A stretch of DNA of 64,000 nucleotides from Drosophila miranda (taxonomy: Eukaryota; Arthropoda; Insecta; Diptera; Drosophilidae). Positions 47,086 through 58,490 of this stretch are shown one piece after another; positions within the stretch are counted from its first letter, which is position 1; each line of letters opens with the position of its first letter. The stretch covers positions 4,898,001 through 4,962,000 of the forward strand of contig NC_046676.1 of assembly GCF_003369915.1 (NCBI RefSeq). The letters run 5' to 3'. Position numbers and translations under genes: made by a program. The notes beneath the pieces were generated by a model that made no database searches, was not told where the DNA came from, and saw only the letters and a program-made list of their open reading frames with translations.

Positions 47086-47365
47086 AAAGTTTAAAAGGTT
47101 CAAAAAAGAACAACAGAAATGATCAACAGAGCCGTACACCGGGTATAACATTTTGTTGCCATTTTAGCCTATTTAAGTCTGGATCTAGCTTATTTAAAAA
47201 CGGAAATGCTTGAAAAATTATGAAAGGCTTATAGCCTTAAATCTAGCCTTTTTTAATATCGCTATAAGGCTTTGGTCAAATGTACTGACTTATAAAGACG
47301 CTGGCAAAAACAAAAATTTTGAATAAATCGCTTTATTTGGCATTGGAATTTTAAGTCCACCGTGG

Positions 47366-47443
47366 TCAAATGCTGGGATTGAACGGGTATTCAGCCAAAT
47401 GAATATCATTAAGACCAAACTTAGGAACAAAATGAACCATTAA
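47366..47443 (+). pseudogene. hAT-family transposase C-terminal relic
   Basis: One frame reads SNAGIERVFSQMNIIKTK then LRNKM before a stop. This is the conserved start of the hAT C-terminal dimerisation region, in which SNA, ER.FS, MN and KT.LRN are the family landmarks. Just upstream, LSPPW also fits. The rest of the transposase is missing or scrambled, so this is a fragment. Confidence 0.7.
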
Positions 47444-48195
47444 ACTTAATATTAAATATAAGGTTTTAGAAATAGTTAATTGTTATACATCAAACGACTA
47501 AAATTCTTTAGAAATTTAACGAATATGGATGCCATATGGACGGATTTTTTTTTAATACAATACAGAAAAACTACTCTCTTTATTGTACATGATACAATTT
47601 TCAGTGCTTCAGTTTTTTTTCATTTAAACTAAGCTACTGGAATGTTTTTTGGGGTGCTTAAAATTACACATCACTATATACTAGGCAGGCAAAAAACTTC
47701 GAATTTTGTCGGCATGCAAGGTTAAACTCACCCTTTTTCTCAACATGCTATGGAAATCATGGCATATAGTAATCTGGGGTGATACCAAACCAGGCTGCCA
47801 GGGATGTGGCACTGTTAAATGTCCATGTTAATTCTATGTTAAAGATAGCGCGGTAGAGTTGCCCCCGCACACGCAGAATCTGATTGTTTATCTCTTAAAA
47901 TTGTGGTTACTTTAACAAAATACACATTTAGTCAAATAAAAAGATACCATAAAATAGTTTAGAGACTAATTTGGCCGGAATTGTATGAAATAGAGCACAT
48001 CAGCATAGTCAAACAAGTACTGCGTGGCCGCGACAACACTGCGCTATCAAGGCATAAAATAATTTACATTTATAAACTGTGCGCTGCGTTTTCCCTCTGG
48101 CCGTTTAATCACAACACCATTTGTGGAGTGATTTGCTGCGAGGACTGTTCGTAAAGGCTGGTAAAATTGGAAAAATAACTAAGCAGAACGCAAAA
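47444..48195. other. Intergenic and Gps2 5' leader
   Basis: AT-rich, no gene seen until the Gps2 leader. The transcription start of Gps2 is not identifiable. Confidence 0.5.
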
Positions 48196-50004
48196 ATGCC
48201 GCCAGCGTCCGCGGTGAACAGTAACAATGCGGCTGCACAGGCAGCCAAGGCAGAGCGTGCAGAGAAGCTGCGAGGGGCGCTCAGAAAATTCATTGTGGCG
48301 GATCGCCAGCGCCGGCAGGGGGAGTACGATGCCTATTGCGAGCAAATGCGTGTGCGGCGGGAGGAGGAGGAGCGGGAGCGCGAGAACCACCAGGCTCTGG
48401 AGGAAACACGTGACGAGATCACCAAGCTGGACGAGCAGCTGGCGGATCTGCACAGTCAGAAGCACCAGCTGTTGGTCCAGCTTAAGAAGGTGCTCAACGA
48501 AGATGAAACACGCAAAAAGCAGGCCAAGGAGAACGAACTGTTTGCCATGCAACAGGCCGCGGCTACCGTGGCCACCTCGGTATTTCTACCGACCCTGCGA
48601 CTACAGCATCACCAGCAACTAGCGAAAGTATGCATACGATTGGCAGCTAAAATCAGCCGCAATTTATCAGAGTTTGTTATCGTTTCAGCCACCGCCCGGC
48701 AACCAGTCGGGGAAGCGAGGGCGAAGTCCTTCGCCCCCCAATCATGCGTATTACAAGAGCACCGCCAGCTTTGCCCAACAAAGTAAGCCAGACTGCGGTC
48801 AAGGGCTGACACTTACAGTGAACGCTGCCAAAGACAGACGAAGACAGATTTGAATTTACGTTTAACCACTTAACCACACTTGACACACAATCGTTGCTCG
48901 GGGAGCCTTCACTGTACTTGATTAGCGTTGTACTATTATTTGCATGACCAACACCCCAGTCCCTAGCCTCCAGTCCCTCCCAATCATGATATACTCATTT
49001 GATTCCGCACACTAATCGCTAACCCACACAGGCACACAACTTATTTTCATTTCGTTATTTGTTTACGATTGATTCGCAGAACACGATGACTACCGTCGTG
49101 CCGCGGACTATGCTAGATTATCATGGAACAGTAAGAACCACAATCGATACAACACCCATCCATAGAACACCTGCAACATAACTAGCACCAACGCATCCAT
49201 CACAGCCCGCCGCCCCACGTCTAATAAGCACTTTCGCTTCCTCTATGTTGCAGAGACCACGGCACAGTATCCCAGTACGGGCACCCTGTTCTACCAGACC
49301 ACCGCAGCGCCGCCAACCCCACAGCAGCAGGCGGACGCCCGACTGCCGTCCATCTACAATTACGCCCTGCCCCTGAGACAGGCCTACCATGTGGAGCTGC
49401 CCAGTGCTACGGTGAGCAAGGCCTCCGACACCCAGTCGCCGAAGGCTCAGCCGATGCAGGTGCTGCACATCAATCTGGATCAACCGCCCATCTCCCAGTC
49501 CGACCTGGTGGTGCAGGCCACCAGTGTCGCCAACAGCTTGTCCATTCAGACGTCCAAGCCGCAGGTGACCATGGAGAAGCTGCCGGAACGATATCACATT
49601 GAGGTGAAGCATGACGGTGCGCCACAGAACCATGTACCACCGCCGCCGCATCTGCTGTCGGAGGGCGTGATCTTTAAGCCGATGATGAGCGAGCTCTCAA
49701 TGCATCCCAATGTGCTGCAAATAAGCACCAGCCAGGTGAGTGGGACAGAACAGAACAGACGATGCTCTGCAACAGTTGGGCCTAACAGAAATATTCTCTC
49801 TTTCTATGACAGAATTCCAAGACTACTGGCAGCATTACACAAGGCTTTCCGCCGGGACGGGGAAGCTCAGGCCATGAGGGGCAATTGAACCGACAACAGC
49901 TGTCGCTGCTGCCTGGCCAGACGGCTACTCCTCCCGTTTCGAGCTCTGGATCTGTACCGCCGGCAGCCGGACAGCAACTGCAATATGCACGACGCTTGTA
50001 CTAG
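48196..50004 (+). CDS. Gps2: G protein pathway suppressor 2 (NCoR/SMRT corepressor subunit)
   Basis: GPS2 is a core subunit of the NCoR/SMRT-HDAC3 corepressor complex in the nucleus. Exons are 48196-48627, 48689-48782, 49080-49130, 49254-49735 and 49813-50004; phases join to 416 residues. Residues about 20-125 are a charged coiled coil with LEETRDEITKLDEQLADL and KHQLLVQLKKVLNEDE, which aligns closely with human GPS2 (LEETKEQILKLEEKL, KHQLFLQLKKVL). The rest is Pro/Gln/Ser-rich and low complexity. ATG 48196 has a good fly context (CAAAAATG) and is the first ATG in the leader frame. The stop is followed by a short AGATCT-rich repeat and AATAAA near 50146. Confidence 0.93.
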
Positions 50005-50022
50005 CTCTACCTTCAGATTCAC

Positions 50023-50053
50023 ATCTAGATCCAGATCCAGATCTAGATCTAGA
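50023..50053. repeat. CTAGAT/CCAGAT hexamer repeat in the Gps2 3' UTR
   Basis: Five hexamers of (C/T)(T/C)AGAT type, beginning 19 bp after the Gps2 stop. They include overlapping AGATCT palindromes. Confidence 0.85.
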
Positions 50054-50146
50054 CCCCCTTCTATGAAACTCACTTAGTAATCAAGATACAATTTTTAATG
50101 GAGATTATATTGACTACGCTGCCTGTTTGCGGTTAGCCACACACGA

Positions 50147-50152
50147 AATAAA
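50147..50152 (+). terminator. Gps2: Polyadenylation signal of Gps2
   Basis: AATAAA about 140 bp after the stop codon. Confidence 0.65.
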
Positions 50153-52162
50153 GAACACAATAATGGCGTCCCTATTTTCCAATCGAATATACAGATTTTT
50201 AATTTTTAGTTATCTATGTATGTATGTATATATAGAATGTGTAATATTTATTATTTATTGGGGGGGTGGTGGATAAGTGGGATGATAATTTGCGAATTAA
50301 CTCAAGTGTGACGCATGCTGCTTTCCAAATCCGCGCTACCGAGAGCTTTTCCTTCATCATAATGGCATTTCATTCCCCTTGAGAGACAATTCCATTTGTT
50401 ACTTAATTTGTAATTTGCCATTTGCCAGATGTACGCCACGCTGGAGAGGAAACTGGAAATTCATAGTCAACAAGTGATTCATAATCGTTTCTGTATTGTC
50501 AATAATTGGGTTCGGTTGTTCGGTAGTTGTTGTTCTTCTAGAATCTATCTGATCGTCTGGGGGAAATACATTTACATACGGAACGCCATAAGGTTAATTG
50601 TACGGAGCACCACTTGTTAATTAGCAATGTCAGCAGCGGGAAAGACAAATATGACGGATACAGTTAGGGCTCGCTGTTTTCGGATCCAAAAAATAAAGTT
50701 TCGAAGCCACGTTCTCTACAATTGGATTACGAAATTAATTTGGAAACCAGTTGTTGTTGTTGTGTGTCAAGGAAAAGTTACAGACAATTACAACGTATAC
50801 CTCTCTCCTCCTCTCTGCCTCACCCCCGCTGCATGTAATTAAAAGCGGAAGCCATGCCCGAAGCCATAGTAGGGCCAACCAGGCCTTGTGGCTGGGGTGG
50901 GGAAAACTGCCGTTGGAGCCCCAACTGGTTGCACGTAAATACTTTCAGGCGCAAACCTGTTCGCTCTTTAAGCAACGCCTACGACAGTGCACAAAACCGC
51001 AATATCGTGAAAGTCGCAGGAAAATAGGCCCGTTCTCGATTCCCTTATCGCCATAATTGCTTAAGAGCGACAGCCTATAGATTTGATTATTGATGATTTT
51101 TAGCCACGATCGATTGGTAAAGCCTCTTTTAATAAATTTTTGTGGAATCGAAATTGAGAAAACTGGCTTCAAATCTTGCTGTTCACAATCTCCCAGTCTC
51201 TTAGGCCGCGGGGCAGATTCACAATCATTACGTACAGGCAGAGAGGCAGAGGCAGAGGCAGAAAGGGAGCTTATCAGCCTTCACCACAACCACCGAAACG
51301 CCGCTGGTAATTTGCATAAATAAACAAAAGGTTCACCATTTGGTAACAAAAACAAAAGCAAAACAAAAACCAAAACAAGTTAGTGCAATTAAATCGTACT
51401 GAAAAAACGGCTGCTGCCCCCCTGAACGATGTCATCGTCACCTAAAGTAGGAGGTGGGGACTTGGTTCGGGGAACCGTAACGAACAAAATGCTACGCGCC
51501 AACATCACAACACAAATTGGGGAGCCGAGCGCCAAAGTTCGTACGTGTGTTCGTGTGTGTGAGGCAAGAGCAACAGGCGGTTGCGGTTGGGGCAGCGTCA
51601 GCTTCTGGCAGTGGCGGCTTTTAAGCGATCTCTCGTCTCAGTCTCTATTGACGTCGGCACCAGTTCATATCGTGAGCGCGCGCAAATAGCACGTACAAAA
51701 AAAAAATAACGAAACGGAAGAAAAGTAACGCCAAAGGTGTGTTGTTGAGTGAGTTTTTGTACTCTCTGTACCGAAATATACGGTCTTATTTTCAAAATAT
51801 ATCGTAAATATACCGATGAAATACAACGTACGCAAGATCGCGCACGATCGCGCACACACACGCCATCCCGCTCGCACTCAAGGCGTCGCAAGCCTACAAT
51901 ACATGTCAAAGTCTGTTTAGTAGCAAAACAGAAGCAGCGCTAAAAGGCAAAATAAATCTGACAAAATTAGCCTTATGTCGCGATAATACATATAGATATA
52001 AGTAATATATAGAAACGACAGACGCGCGAGACTCTGTGGAAGATATTACCTTGTTGACGTATTTGGTTGGTAAAATGACGTCATAAGAAATTGCATAAAA
52101 AACTACTCTCAACATAAAAACAATTGCAGGCGGTAGTTACTTAATAGAATACGGCCACAGAA
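50153..52162. other. Intergenic, upstream region of CG30159
   Basis: No gene seen. Contains Motif 6 cassette copy E at about 51768-51828. The leader of CG30159 may include an intron. Confidence 0.5.
51768..51828 (+). promoter_or_regulatory. Motif 6 array (cassette copy E), upstream of CG30159
   Basis: ACCGAAATATACGGTCTTAT, then TTTCAAAATATATCGTAAAT and ATACCGATGAAAT. Blocks match copies A and D. It lies 335-395 bp upstream of the CG30159 ATG and could be its promoter. Confidence 0.5.
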
Positions 52163-52882
52163 ATGGAGTCCAATAAAGCCTATTTGCGGGAGAAGTACCA
52201 GGGCTTATGTAATTACTTGGAACGCGATACGGTGGGCAGTGAGTTGGTCATTTACGGAACCTCGGCTCTGATGCTGGCGGTGGCCTACGCCAAGCGGAAA
52301 CCTGCCTATCTGGTGCGCCAGTTCAAGCAGCCGTCGCACATCCCCGAGCGCATCATCAACGAGCGCATTATGCACACGGGCAAGATCAGCGGCGTGCAGC
52401 AGCGGGATCAGGACACACTGCTGATGATCAAGCACCGCCCGCTCATACCCATCTTTACTAGCAGCACGCGCCTGCTCCCGGTGAAGCTTCCAGGCGTCAG
52501 CGTCAACGCCAATGGCTTTTCCTGGCTGCAGCAGTGCCTCGTGGGACGGGAGGCCACCTTCATCCCACTGAACAAGGGCGGAAAGAAGGACTACATTGTG
52601 TGCCAGCTCTGTCTGGTCCATCCGCCCAAGGGCAACCGATTGCTGGATGTCTCCGAGACGCTGCTCAAGCTGCGCTTTGCAAAGTTCGCTCAGGATGTGG
52701 CCTCCGGGGTGAAGCGCAACGGCAAATACTACAAGCACCTAAAGCGGGTCGAGGAGACCACCGCCGAGAAGGAAGCCTGGCTGTCCTGGGCGGCACGCTA
52801 TCCCTATATCTGGCGGCGCTACAACGAGCTGAAGGCCTCGCTCCTGCCCAAGGAGAAGCTGCTGCCCGAGCTGGTTCGCTAA
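52163..52882 (+). CDS. CG30159: C3orf33-like protein
   Basis: Single-exon gene of 239 residues, homologous to vertebrate C3orf33 as I recall it, a little-characterised protein with an SNase/OB-like fold. A hydrophobic stretch at about 26-44 (GSELVIYGTSALMLAVAYA) may be a membrane anchor. It is followed by IPIFTSSTRLLPVKLPGVSV and later LLKLRFAKFAQDV. ATG 52163 is the first in frame. Downstream, the first tetraspanin starts 440 bp away. No catalytic function can be read from the sequence. Confidence 0.8.
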   Translation: MESNKAYLREKYQGLCNYLERDTVGSELVIYGTSALMLAVAYAKRKPAYLVRQFKQPSHIPERIINERIMHTGKISGVQQRDQDTLLMIKHRPLIPIFTSSTRLLPVKLPGVSVNANGFSWLQQCLVGREATFIPLNKGGKKDYIVCQLCLVHPPKGNRLLDVSETLLKLRFAKFAQDVASGVKRNGKYYKHLKRVEETTAEKEAWLSWAARYPYIWRRYNELKASLLPKEKLLPELVR

Positions 52883-53324
52883 TCCCGCACGGTGTCGGGA
52901 TCCCAATACTGACCGAGCGTATTGTTAATATAGTTCTAAGTTCAAAGGCAATTGACGAAACGAAATGAAACTGAAAATCCGATCCGATTCCCAACCGCAC
53001 TCCGGACCGTACGAGTACGTGATTGCGTGCTAATTTTCCCACTCAAATCGAATCAAAATTCTGGCATTTTTTTAAATAAACAAAATATTGAATTTGTTTT
53101 GGATGACATCAGTGCGTGGCTGTGTGTGTGCGACCCTACATTTGTGTGCCGCTGCTTCCCAAATAAAACGATAAAATACTTAATGCTACGTCTGCACGAT
53201 CCATTTGTATTTCTCAATTCTGAATTCTATTCTATTCTGTATCCACGAACGAACAGTTGCAGCTTCTCCACAATTTCGATAGCCATTCTACACCGTACCG
53301 TCCTCACAACGAATCTCAGGCAAA

Positions 53325-55891
53325 ATGAGCTGCGGAATCTCCATGGTTAAATATATACTGTTTATATTCAATTTGCTCTGTTCGGTGAGTTAAAAACAAG
53401 CATAGCATCGACATTCATTATAGATTATATCATTTTCCCCCTGCCATTGGCCAAGCCCAGTACGTCTCCAAGTTTAGTCTGGGATATGATATCATAAGTT
53501 TTGTTTTACCGTAAAAACTGGTTTTTCCGAAAATATTTTGTTTGTTTTAGTTTTTGTGAGAAAGTTGAGGCCTAAAAACCGGTTAACCAAAAACAGTGCG
53601 TTTCAGAACAATAATTTGGGTTTCAAGTTTAATCCGAATAGTCTGAATAGAGTCCAGATGTTAACGAAATGAAATCTAACGTATAATACGGAGTTTATTA
53701 TAGATCACTTTCTGCATTTATCCATCTATAAGATCTTAGAGTATTGGAACCCGTGACGTAGTGGTAGCAGGGGTCTCTTTTATATGTAAATTCTGTATAC
53801 ACAAAAAGGTATTCTGTTTACTTGGGTTGACTATAAGATCTTAGAGTATTGGAACCCGTGACGTAGTGGTAGCAGGGGACTCTTTTATATGTAAATTCTG
53901 TATACACAAAAAGGTATTCTGTTTACTTGAGTTGACTGAAAACGAGTTTTGTGAGCTCATAACATTTGGCTCCAAAAAATATCCGTACCATAGCCGGGCA
54001 TCCGCTCGAGGCTAACTGGTTTCAAACATAAACAAAAACAAAAAAGTTACGTTGTTCATTTGTTTAGCAACTTCTTAGTTCCACAAAAGTCACATCGGAG
54101 GACTGTACTCCACTGTAACTGGTTTTCGTGGAACTGCGATACGATGTGTGCAGGTGTGAACCGAATCCGACTCCGACTGGTACTTGCTGCAGCGCGGAAT
54201 TCATTCCAGTCACGCAAACATCAACATCGGCAGTATGACCCCTCCCTTCTACTCTTTTGACGGATTTGTTCAATGTAAAGTTACGTAATTACATTCGAGC
54301 GACGGGTGGGTGCTGTCTGACCCCCCACGCCCGAAAATAGTTGACTTAATTAAATGTGAACTTGCTCCCCATTTCAGTCGAGACAAAACTTGGCCAAACA
54401 CTGCATCCCCACACGCACGGAACGGAACTGAAGGGGGGGCGACGCGTCGGCTTTTAGAGCACACTTGAACTAAATATTCTTTGTGTTTTTTTTTTGTCGG
54501 GGGGGATGGATGGGCAAACAGATATACATCGAAGTGGAAGAGATGGGTGGGTGTTTCAGACATTGTTGGTGTCGCAATTTTCGTCAGATCTCATCCAATA
54601 ATGCCCTCAACCAAATGGCTTAGGTCATGCATCGAAACTATGATCTCCGACAGATAATTACTCCGATCTAATCTAATAAAATAGTTGTTGACGCATTGCG
54701 ATACAAAATCAAAGCCATAGTAAATATATTCTTCATATTTATCAGAGAAATTAATCTAAATTAACCGCAGCGAGCCCACATTGATAAGAGATAATACAGA
54801 ACAACACCATTGATAGGCCTCGGAAAGAGAGCTCCATCACCACCATCCGTTAGAAATTATTCAAATTACTATGGTACCCTATATTTTTAATAGTTTTCTT
54901 GCAGTGTAGAGTATTGTAGCAACTGTTAGGGAAAAGCTGTTAAAGCTTTTTAAAGAGCTTAGTTTTGATGGTGAAAAGCTCAAAGCTTTACAAATGACAT
55001 AGACAAAGTTGATTATTTTATTTTATTAAAACCATACATACATATATGATCTTTCCCAGATATGTGGCATTTTGTTGATCGTGTTTGGAGGCCTTCTGTT
55101 CAGCAACATCCACAACATCGATGACTTCGCAGAGGCCCTGCGCACCCAGCAGGTGCCCATCACAATGATTGTCCTTGGCACTGTTATCCTGCTAATCTCC
55201 TGGTTCGGCTGCTGCGGTGCCATTCGCGAGTCCTACTGCATGTCCATGACGGTACGAAATACGCACATTTGATCCTCCTAGCATCGGTCTCTCTTTAGCC
55301 TTGCACGACCTTTATTTGCAGTACTCGATCCTGCTGTTCGTTTTGATGATTGGCCAGCTGGCGTTGGTGATCTACATGTGGCTGCAGAAGGACAAGTATC
55401 TGGTCATAATGGGCGATGTGGTGGAGAAGGCCTGGGAGCGACGCACCCGTCGTGCCGACTACATGGATGCCATACAGATTAGCGTTAGTTTTCAGTCCCG
55501 TCCCCAGAATTGAAATATCAAAACATCTGACACTCGTTTTTGATATCTCTCCAGATGGAGTGCTGTGGCCGCACTAACTTCTCGGACTATTCCTTCCAAG
55601 GCTACTTCCCCCCCTCGTGCTGCAAGGATACCAACAACTGCCGCCCGGACACTGTCTACCGACGCGGCTGCAAGGCGGCCTTTGTGGAGTTCTGGGACAG
55701 AAACAGCGACATCATCAAATATGCCGGCTTGGTTATTGCCGCCATTGAGGTAGGTTCCCCCACAACGCAGAACGCTGATGGTTATACATATTAATTGAAA
55801 AATTCTTTTGATATTTCAGTTTGTGGGCTTTGTGTTTGCCTGCTGTCTGGCGAACAGCATCCGGAATTACCGTCGCCGCGCGGACTATTAA
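53325..55891 (+). CDS. Tsp42Ea: Tetraspanin 42Ea
   Basis: Four-TM protein that organises membrane microdomains. Exons are 53325-53384, 55060-55251, 55322-55483, 55555-55749 and 55820-55891, all phase 0, 226 residues. It begins MSCGISMVKYILFIFN. TM1 to TM3 follow with the FGCCGAIRES cytoplasmic turn. The large loop has MECCGRTNFSDY (CCG), PPSCCKD and the later GCKAAF Cys. TM4 ends FVFACCLANSIRNYRRRADY. The long intron 1 (1.7 kb) carries a 105-bp tandem duplication. It is the first of five tandem tetraspanins. Confidence 0.92.
53726..53935. repeat. 105-bp tandem duplication (two copies)
   Basis: The unit starts CTATAAGATCTTAGAGTATT. Copies at 53726-53830 and 53831-53935 differ at about two positions (GGGGT/GGGGA and TTGGG/TTGAG), so the duplication is recent. 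It lies in intron 1 of Tsp42Ea. Confidence 0.95.
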
Positions 55892-57101
55892 GTGCTGGAC
55901 CTGGGAAAGCCTTACTAATTTTAATTGAAACCGAAAGTACGAATTATGTTGCCCAATTTTATTTACATACATGCATACATACGAGTATATCGATATAAAT
56001 CACCTGACATAGATGGCCATTGAAATTTACATAATCTCAAGTTATACGAAGAAAATGAAATCCCATGAATATCTCGCTATGATCGCTTTTCGAAGATTGT
56101 AAGTTGAGAGATAGATGTATTGGAGTGCTAATATTTTTTTACTGTACAAAATAATTTATACACCTGACCGAAAGATTGCAATAAACTGAGAAATTTCAAA
56201 TGGTTTTTGTTGAGTTCGACCCACTTTATGAGAAAAACTAGCCTACAGAAGTTTATATTTAGTCGGTTGGTCTATCCACATTGTGTAATCTGTGTACATA
56301 GGGATTTCTTATCTACGGACAGGGATCTGATGCCAAAGGCGAAAAAACCCCACCAACTGTCAGATTCTTAATCGAAATGTTTAATATTTCGTCTTGGAGT
56401 GCCCTCACCCAGAACGTATACCATATTTATTGGATTGATAAATAATAAATCAACGCGATAAGACGGGGGACTCACGTCGGAACTCCGACCAGCCAGAGTG
56501 TCATATGAGTCATCTTATTAGCCAACTTGTAGCCCCCACCGACAACGTATTGCCAAGTGCAAAGAAAGTGCTCGGAATGTAAATGATTCATCTTAGAAGA
56601 GAACGGGCTGCCCCCATGTGAGAATTTCATAAGTATGAAGTAATATTCCGCCCATACTCATAGATAAGTATCTATACGAACTGTTTAGACCAACAAATGA
56701 TTCACACCTGTTTTGAGTACATTCGTTGTGTTCGGGTTCGGTTGCCAGTAGTTCCAACCACTTTATTGTACTATCTACGCCAGTGCAAGACGATAAGATC
56801 CATGAATGACTTTTATGGGTACATATGAGTACATATATGAGCTGCGAGATAGGAAACGAGAGAGTGGACCACCCATACATAAAGGTATTTTATTAGCAAG
56901 AGGAGATAAGTTCCAACTCTGATAAGATGAGGAACTCGAATGGTTTAATATAATGCCCCAGGTCTAGATGGAAGCCACTCAGTTTAACGAAAACAGTCCC
57001 AACGAACGAACGAGCGTACGGATTATAGAACGAGACATTCGGAATCAGCCGAAATACTATTATATTCACCGAGAAACCGTGCAACCTAGAAATCCAGAAC
57101 C
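55892..57101. other. Intergenic between Tsp42Ea and the next tetraspanin
   Basis: AT-rich, includes the Tsp42Ea 3' UTR (AATAAA near 56180) and GATAAG/CTTATC words (56459, 56791, 56918). Those could be GATA-factor sites, as gut-expressed genes often have. No gene seen. Confidence 0.55.
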
Positions 57102-57899
57102 ATGAATTGCCTATCAGCCATGTTCAAGTACCTGCTGTACTTCCTCAACCTGATCTTCGTGATCGGCGGCATACTGCTGATCGTTGTCGGTTCCATCATG
57201 CTGTCCACGATGGGTAACTTCACGGCCTTCGAGGGAGCTGTCAATACGGAGACCATCCCAATCATCATTATTACAATCGGCTGTGTGACGTTTTTGGTGG
57301 CCTTCTTCGGCTGCTGCGGCACGATCCGGGAGAATGCCTGTTGCACTACAATCGTAAGTTGGAGAGCACCTCTCGTTGATCCGGAGTTCCATTCTGATGT
57401 TATTATTTTCTCTATAGTATGCCATCTGTATGCTGGTCTTGTTTGCCCTGCAATTGGCTCTGTCGATTTGGATCTTTGCGGCGAACGACAAGTTCCTGGC
57501 CAAGATGAGCACAGTGGTGAACACGGCCTGGAATGAGAACAACGCCGCCCAGGGCTATCCCATGGATGCCCTCCAATTGGCCGTAAGTTTGGAAATGGAA
57601 GTTCCTGGATATTCTATAGGAATACTAATATATTTCTTATCCAGTTCAAATGCTGCGGAAACACTGGCTACCAGCAATACGAATCTTCAGTCCCCGCTTC
57701 CTGCTGCGGCTACAAGGATCGCAATCAGGTGTGCGAGGCTGCCATTTACACCCAGCGTCTTGGCTGCAATGGCGAGTTCGTCGACTTCTGGGCCTCCAAC
57801 ACGGACCTCATTCGATGGAGCAGTCTGATCATCGCGCTCTTCGAGCTGGGCATCTTCATTGTGTCCTGCTGCCTGGCCAGTGCCATGAGGAAGCGCTGA
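57102..57899 (+). CDS. Tsp42Eb: Tetraspanin (second of array; Tsp42Eb by order)
   Basis: Exons are 57102-57353, 57418-57582 and 57645-57899, 223 residues. It begins MNCLSAMFKYLLYFLNLIFV. The cytoplasmic turn is FFGCCGTIRENACC. The large loop has FKCCGNTGYQQY, PASCCGYKDRNQVC and LGCNGEF. TM4 is SLIIALFELGIFIVSCCLAS. The first exon equals exons 1+2 of Tsp42Ea fused (252 = 60+192 nt), and the last intron is also absent, so two ancestral introns are lost. The letter is by position only. Confidence 0.88.
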
Positions 57900-58490
57900 T
57901 ATGGAGCATCCACGCCTGAATCATCCCATTAGCTGTAGCTCAGTTCCTAGCATCCATGCAGTTGAAAGTACATGCATACATCAGTCGCCATAAATAAATC
58001 AAATAGGTTAAGCTCAATCAAGTATATTTTTTGTATGTCTATGTCTAGCTTTGGCCACCAAATCTTATCTAATCGGAACGGGTCGGTGTTTTCGCCGAAA
58101 CTATATCCGTGTACCGGTTGATAAGCTCCCACCAACTCCATCCATATTTAGATCGTTTGCCCTCAAACTTTTGCAATGAATCATTTCTATATGCCAACTG
58201 TTATCGCTTGGCCCACCCAATGTTTGCTTTTCTGTGTCCGTTTTTTTTCGGTGGACTTCTTTTGGTCCCCAAAAAGTGATAAGATATCTTTCCGATATCG
58301 TTCATGTCTGAGGGACAATTTAAAAACAGTAGCCCAACAGAAAGACCAGTCCAATCGAACAATAGCAAACGACGCGTGAACGCGATAAATATCATAAAAT
58401 TATAGCGCTCAAATACACACCTGGATAAATTTGATTTAATTTGTATTTGATTTGTTGAACTCGAAAGGATACGAAAAGACAAACGTCAAC
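57900..58490. other. Intergenic between second and third tetraspanin
   Basis: Includes AATAAA near 57992 for the gene to the left. GATAAG/CTTATC words occur at 58064, 58119 and 58278. No gene seen. Confidence 0.55.
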
